NCBI RefSeq assembly: GCF_040438645.1
Contig: NZ_CP159253.1
Span: 3,038,001-3,102,000, forward strand
Reading direction: 5' to 3'
From: Mesorhizobium sp. WSM2240
GTDB taxonomy: Bacteria; Pseudomonadota; Alphaproteobacteria; Rhizobiales; Rhizobiaceae
DNA: 64,000 bases
Part shown: in pieces, positions 62,774-64,000 of the stretch
Layout of the letters: each line of letters starts with the position of its first letter
Position numbering within the stretch: position 1 is the stretch's first letter
Notes under the pieces: model-generated
Database searches by the model: none
What the model was told of the DNA's origin: nothing
What the model saw: only the letters and a program-made list of their open reading frames with translations
Position numbers and translations under genes: made by a program

Positions 62774-62798
62774 AAGGGCTCCTCTCGGAGCCCTTTTT
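62774..62798. terminator. bidirectional rho-independent terminator
   Basis: GGGCTCC (62776-62782), loop TCTC, GGAGCCC (62787-62793), TTTTT. Located between the convergent plus-strand replication block and the minus-strand lysis-type cluster. Confidence 0.85.
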
Positions 62799-63097
62799 CA
62801 TTTGCAGTTTATGGAACGAGGGTGACCAGGGACCGGCTCCCAGACGATGGTGGCGACCGGGAAGAGGGAGCACATCTCTGTCGCCGCCTGGTTGGCCTTG
62901 GTGGCGTCCTTCCAGGCCAGCTCGACCCAGAACTCGCCGTCTACCATCGCTGACTGCACGACCCTCTGGACGTTCCAGGTGTGGCCAATGCCGGCCGCGA
63001 TCTCCTCCTGGCTGGGACCGGACTTCTTAAAGCCGAAGACGATACCTGTGCCTGCGACCAGGACGACGGCGGTGATGGCGAGTAGGAGCTTTTTCAT
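62798..63097 (-). CDS. membrane-anchored phage protein, possible spanin-like
   Basis: 99 residues. N-terminal hydrophobic segment (LLLAITAVVLVAGTGIVFGF) then a short soluble domain with a single Cys pair (EMCSLF, INCK at the end). Last gene of the minus-strand lysis-type cluster. Spanin or Rz-like role is a guess from position. Confidence 0.5.
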   Translation of the reverse strand: MKKLLLAITAVVLVAGTGIVFGFKKSGPSQEEIAAGIGHTWNVQRVVQSAMVDGEFWVELAWKDATKANQAATEMCSLFPVATIVWEPVPGHPRSINCK

Positions 63098-63109
63098 GCT
63101 CCCCAGATA

Positions 63110-63571
63110 TCAACGCTTCAGGACTTTGCCAAGGGTCTGGATGCCCACGCCGGCCACGCCCGTGAAGAAGATGTTCTGCCACACGACGTCGGCGTATTCC
63201 TTGAGCTGGGGCGGGAGCTCTGCAACGTCTGGCAGCGCGCCGTTGGCGATCGAGTCAGCCATCCCCCATGCGAACCAGGCGGCGACCGGAACCGCGGCCA
63301 TCAGCCAGGGTATCCAGAAGACCTTGAAGTCCATCGCCTTCTTGATAACCCCGGCGTTCTCCTTGAGGGTCTCCAGGGAAGTCTCGAGCCGCTTGATCTC
63401 GACGTCGGCACGGATGCGGTCGGCATCATTCTTGGCGTCAGCTTTGATCTGCTGCCACTTGTTGATCCCGTTGATGATCTTCCCTACCGGGTCGATGCCG
63501 ATCAATTGCAATAGCCAGTTCACGAACCAGTTTCTCCCATTCGAACTCTTGCCGGCAATGGTTGTCGCCAA
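63110..63571 (-). CDS. holin-like protein (GTA 3TM holin family-like)
   Basis: 153 residues. Amphipathic N-terminus (NWFVNWLLQLIGIDPVGKII), coiled coil with many charged residues (DADRIRADVEIKRLETSLET), and two hydrophobic helices (FWIPWLMAAVPVAAWFAWG; IFFTGVAGVGIQTLG). The layout resembles the holin of gene transfer agents in Alphaproteobacteria. Its 5' part overlaps the upstream small gene in another frame by 134 bases. Confidence 0.65.
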   Translation of the reverse strand: MATTIAGKSSNGRNWFVNWLLQLIGIDPVGKIINGINKWQQIKADAKNDADRIRADVEIKRLETSLETLKENAGVIKKAMDFKVFWIPWLMAAVPVAAWFAWGMADSIANGALPDVAELPPQLKEYADVVWQNIFFTGVAGVGIQTLGKVLKR

Positions 63572-63692
63572 GGAACTTGTCGATCAGCCGGCTCACGCGC
63601 CAGTCGGAGCGGTGAGCCCGTCCCGAGATCGACTCGATGTACAGCGCGCCCGGGATCATGGCTGCAATCAGCCGGGAGATCGCGCCGAGCAT
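63438..63692 (-). CDS. small phage protein overlapping the holin-like gene
   Basis: 84 residues, start ATG 63692 coupled to the preceding gene by TAATG. N-terminus hydrophobic (MLGAISRLIAAMIPGALYIE), then charged (SDWRVSRLIDKFLGDNHCRQ). The last half overlaps the holin-like gene in a different frame. Alternatively a frameshift joins the two; the coupling favours a separate gene. Confidence 0.45.
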   Translation of the reverse strand: MLGAISRLIAAMIPGALYIESISGRAHRSDWRVSRLIDKFLGDNHCRQEFEWEKLVRELAIAIDRHRPGREDHQRDQQVAADQS

Positions 63693-63904
63693 TAGAGATC
63701 TTCCGCGCGCCGACGCCGGAGGTACTCCAGGGCGAAGCCGTGCGCCACGACGGCGTACGGTGCCCACCCACCAGGTAGGATCGGCGCCAGGACTTCAGGC
63801 TGGACGTAGGTGATGATCACGGCAACGACGCCGATGAACACCTGGAGCCGAGCGAAGAAGATCGTCTCGCTGTCCTTGAAGAATTTCTTGATGCGTTTCC
63901 ACAT
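63692..63904 (-). CDS. small membrane protein of the lysis-type cluster
   Basis: 70 residues from ATG 63904. Basic N-terminus (MWKRIKKFFKDSE), one or two hydrophobic helices (LQVFIGVVAVIITYVQPEVL), and an Arg-rich end. Resembles small phage holins or antiholins. Confidence 0.55.
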   Translation of the reverse strand: MWKRIKKFFKDSETIFFARLQVFIGVVAVIITYVQPEVLAPILPGGWAPYAVVAHGFALEYLRRRRAEDL

Positions 63905-63917
63905 GGCTATGTCGCTC

Positions 63918-64000
63918 CTAGAGAAAGATGGCTTCGACGATCTTCCAGATGATGAAACCGACGCCACCAGCCAGGCCGGTGCCGACCACAAATGGCCCGG
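63918..64000 (-). CDS. membrane protein, partial at window edge
   Basis: C-terminal 26 residues only (GTGLAGGVGFIIWKIVEAIF then Leu and TAG at 63920-63918). A Gly-rich hydrophobic helix, again holin-like. The gene continues beyond the window. Confidence 0.45.
   Translation of the reverse strand, partial: GPFVVGTGLAGGVGFIIWKIVEAIFL

Noticed and set aside
63692..63991. Longer 99-codon frame for the small lysis-cluster membrane protein
   Set aside because: The extra N-terminal part overlaps the conserved end of the upstream membrane gene in another frame; the ATG at 63904 gives a natural basic-hydrophobic start.
39481..64000. Mu-like transposable phage
   Set aside because: No MuA/MuB-type transposase genes; replication genes are those of a polymerase-encoding phage. 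They could lie outside the window, so this is only a provisional rejection.
1..64000. tRNA or rRNA genes
   Set aside because: No stretch with recognisable rRNA or a convincing cloverleaf with TTC-loop consensus was found by eye; a covariance search would be needed to exclude tRNAs fully.

Overview
The first ~39.5 kb look like the chromosome of a GC-rich alphaproteobacterium of the order Rhizobiales, closest in flavour to Mesorhizobium. Pointers are a MucR/Ros regulator of the zinc-less Ml type, a phosphatidylcholine synthase, a DUF982 gene, and dense ABC-transporter operons. This assignment is an inference from gene content, not from a database search.

Chromosomal layout: 1-2.4 kb is a decaying stretch with two frameshifted genes and one secreted protein. 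2.8-8.2 kb is a minus-strand cassette of a coiled-coil protein, a membrane protein with a roadblock-like region, four tandem 136-residue repeats and an OmpA domain, a Ras-like small GTPase and a class III adenylate cyclase; this looks like a signalling system. 8.7-12.6 kb is a mobile zone: a glycosyltransferase cut off beside an IS630-type element, a hypothetical gene ending in the IS edge, and a tyrosine recombinase. 12.9-19.4 kb holds pcm, a molybdenum hydroxylase operon (small, large, medium subunits) whose two spacers both carry long inverted repeats of TAGGCAG heptads, a maleylacetoacetate isomerase-like GST and a MaoC protein. 19.5-27 kb holds an AraC regulator divergent from a phytanoyl-CoA dioxygenase-like gene, a sugar ABC operon and its divergent LacI regulator with paired operator-like sites. 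27-39.5 kb holds mucR, a TerC protein, rimO, vapBC, a BMP-type nucleoside ABC operon, a quinone reductase, pcs, a UbiH-like monooxygenase, and an AEC permease that has lost its N-terminus.

At about 39.49 kb the permease stops abruptly and the rest of the window is phage. Genes from 39.6 to 62.7 kb all lie on the plus strand, tightly packed and often overlapping by 1-4 bases. They encode a HTH regulator behind a perfect inverted repeat, many small unknown proteins, a SF2 helicase, a GapR-like protein, a NUDIX hydrolase, a FEN-type exonuclease, a family A DNA polymerase, an EcfG-like sigma factor, an ATP-dependent DNA ligase with a WGR-like N-terminus, ThyX, a RecU-like nuclease, a DEDD exonuclease, an SbcCD-like pair, an HD phosphohydrolase, a DUF5664 protein, a MazG protein and a B12-dependent ribonucleotide reductase. 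A bidirectional terminator then separates this from a minus-strand lysis-type cluster of small membrane proteins. Structural genes, terminase and integrase are not in the window.

The phage intergenic gaps at 44.6, 53.9 and 60.2 kb each carry a copy of one asymmetric element (consensus KWTACTCTAGGGGAAG) followed by a stem-loop and then the first gene of the next module; a fourth copy lies inside the SbcC-like gene. This suggests a dedicated phage transcription control system. Whether the phage is truly integrated in the permease gene or joined by misassembly cannot be decided from the sequence alone.
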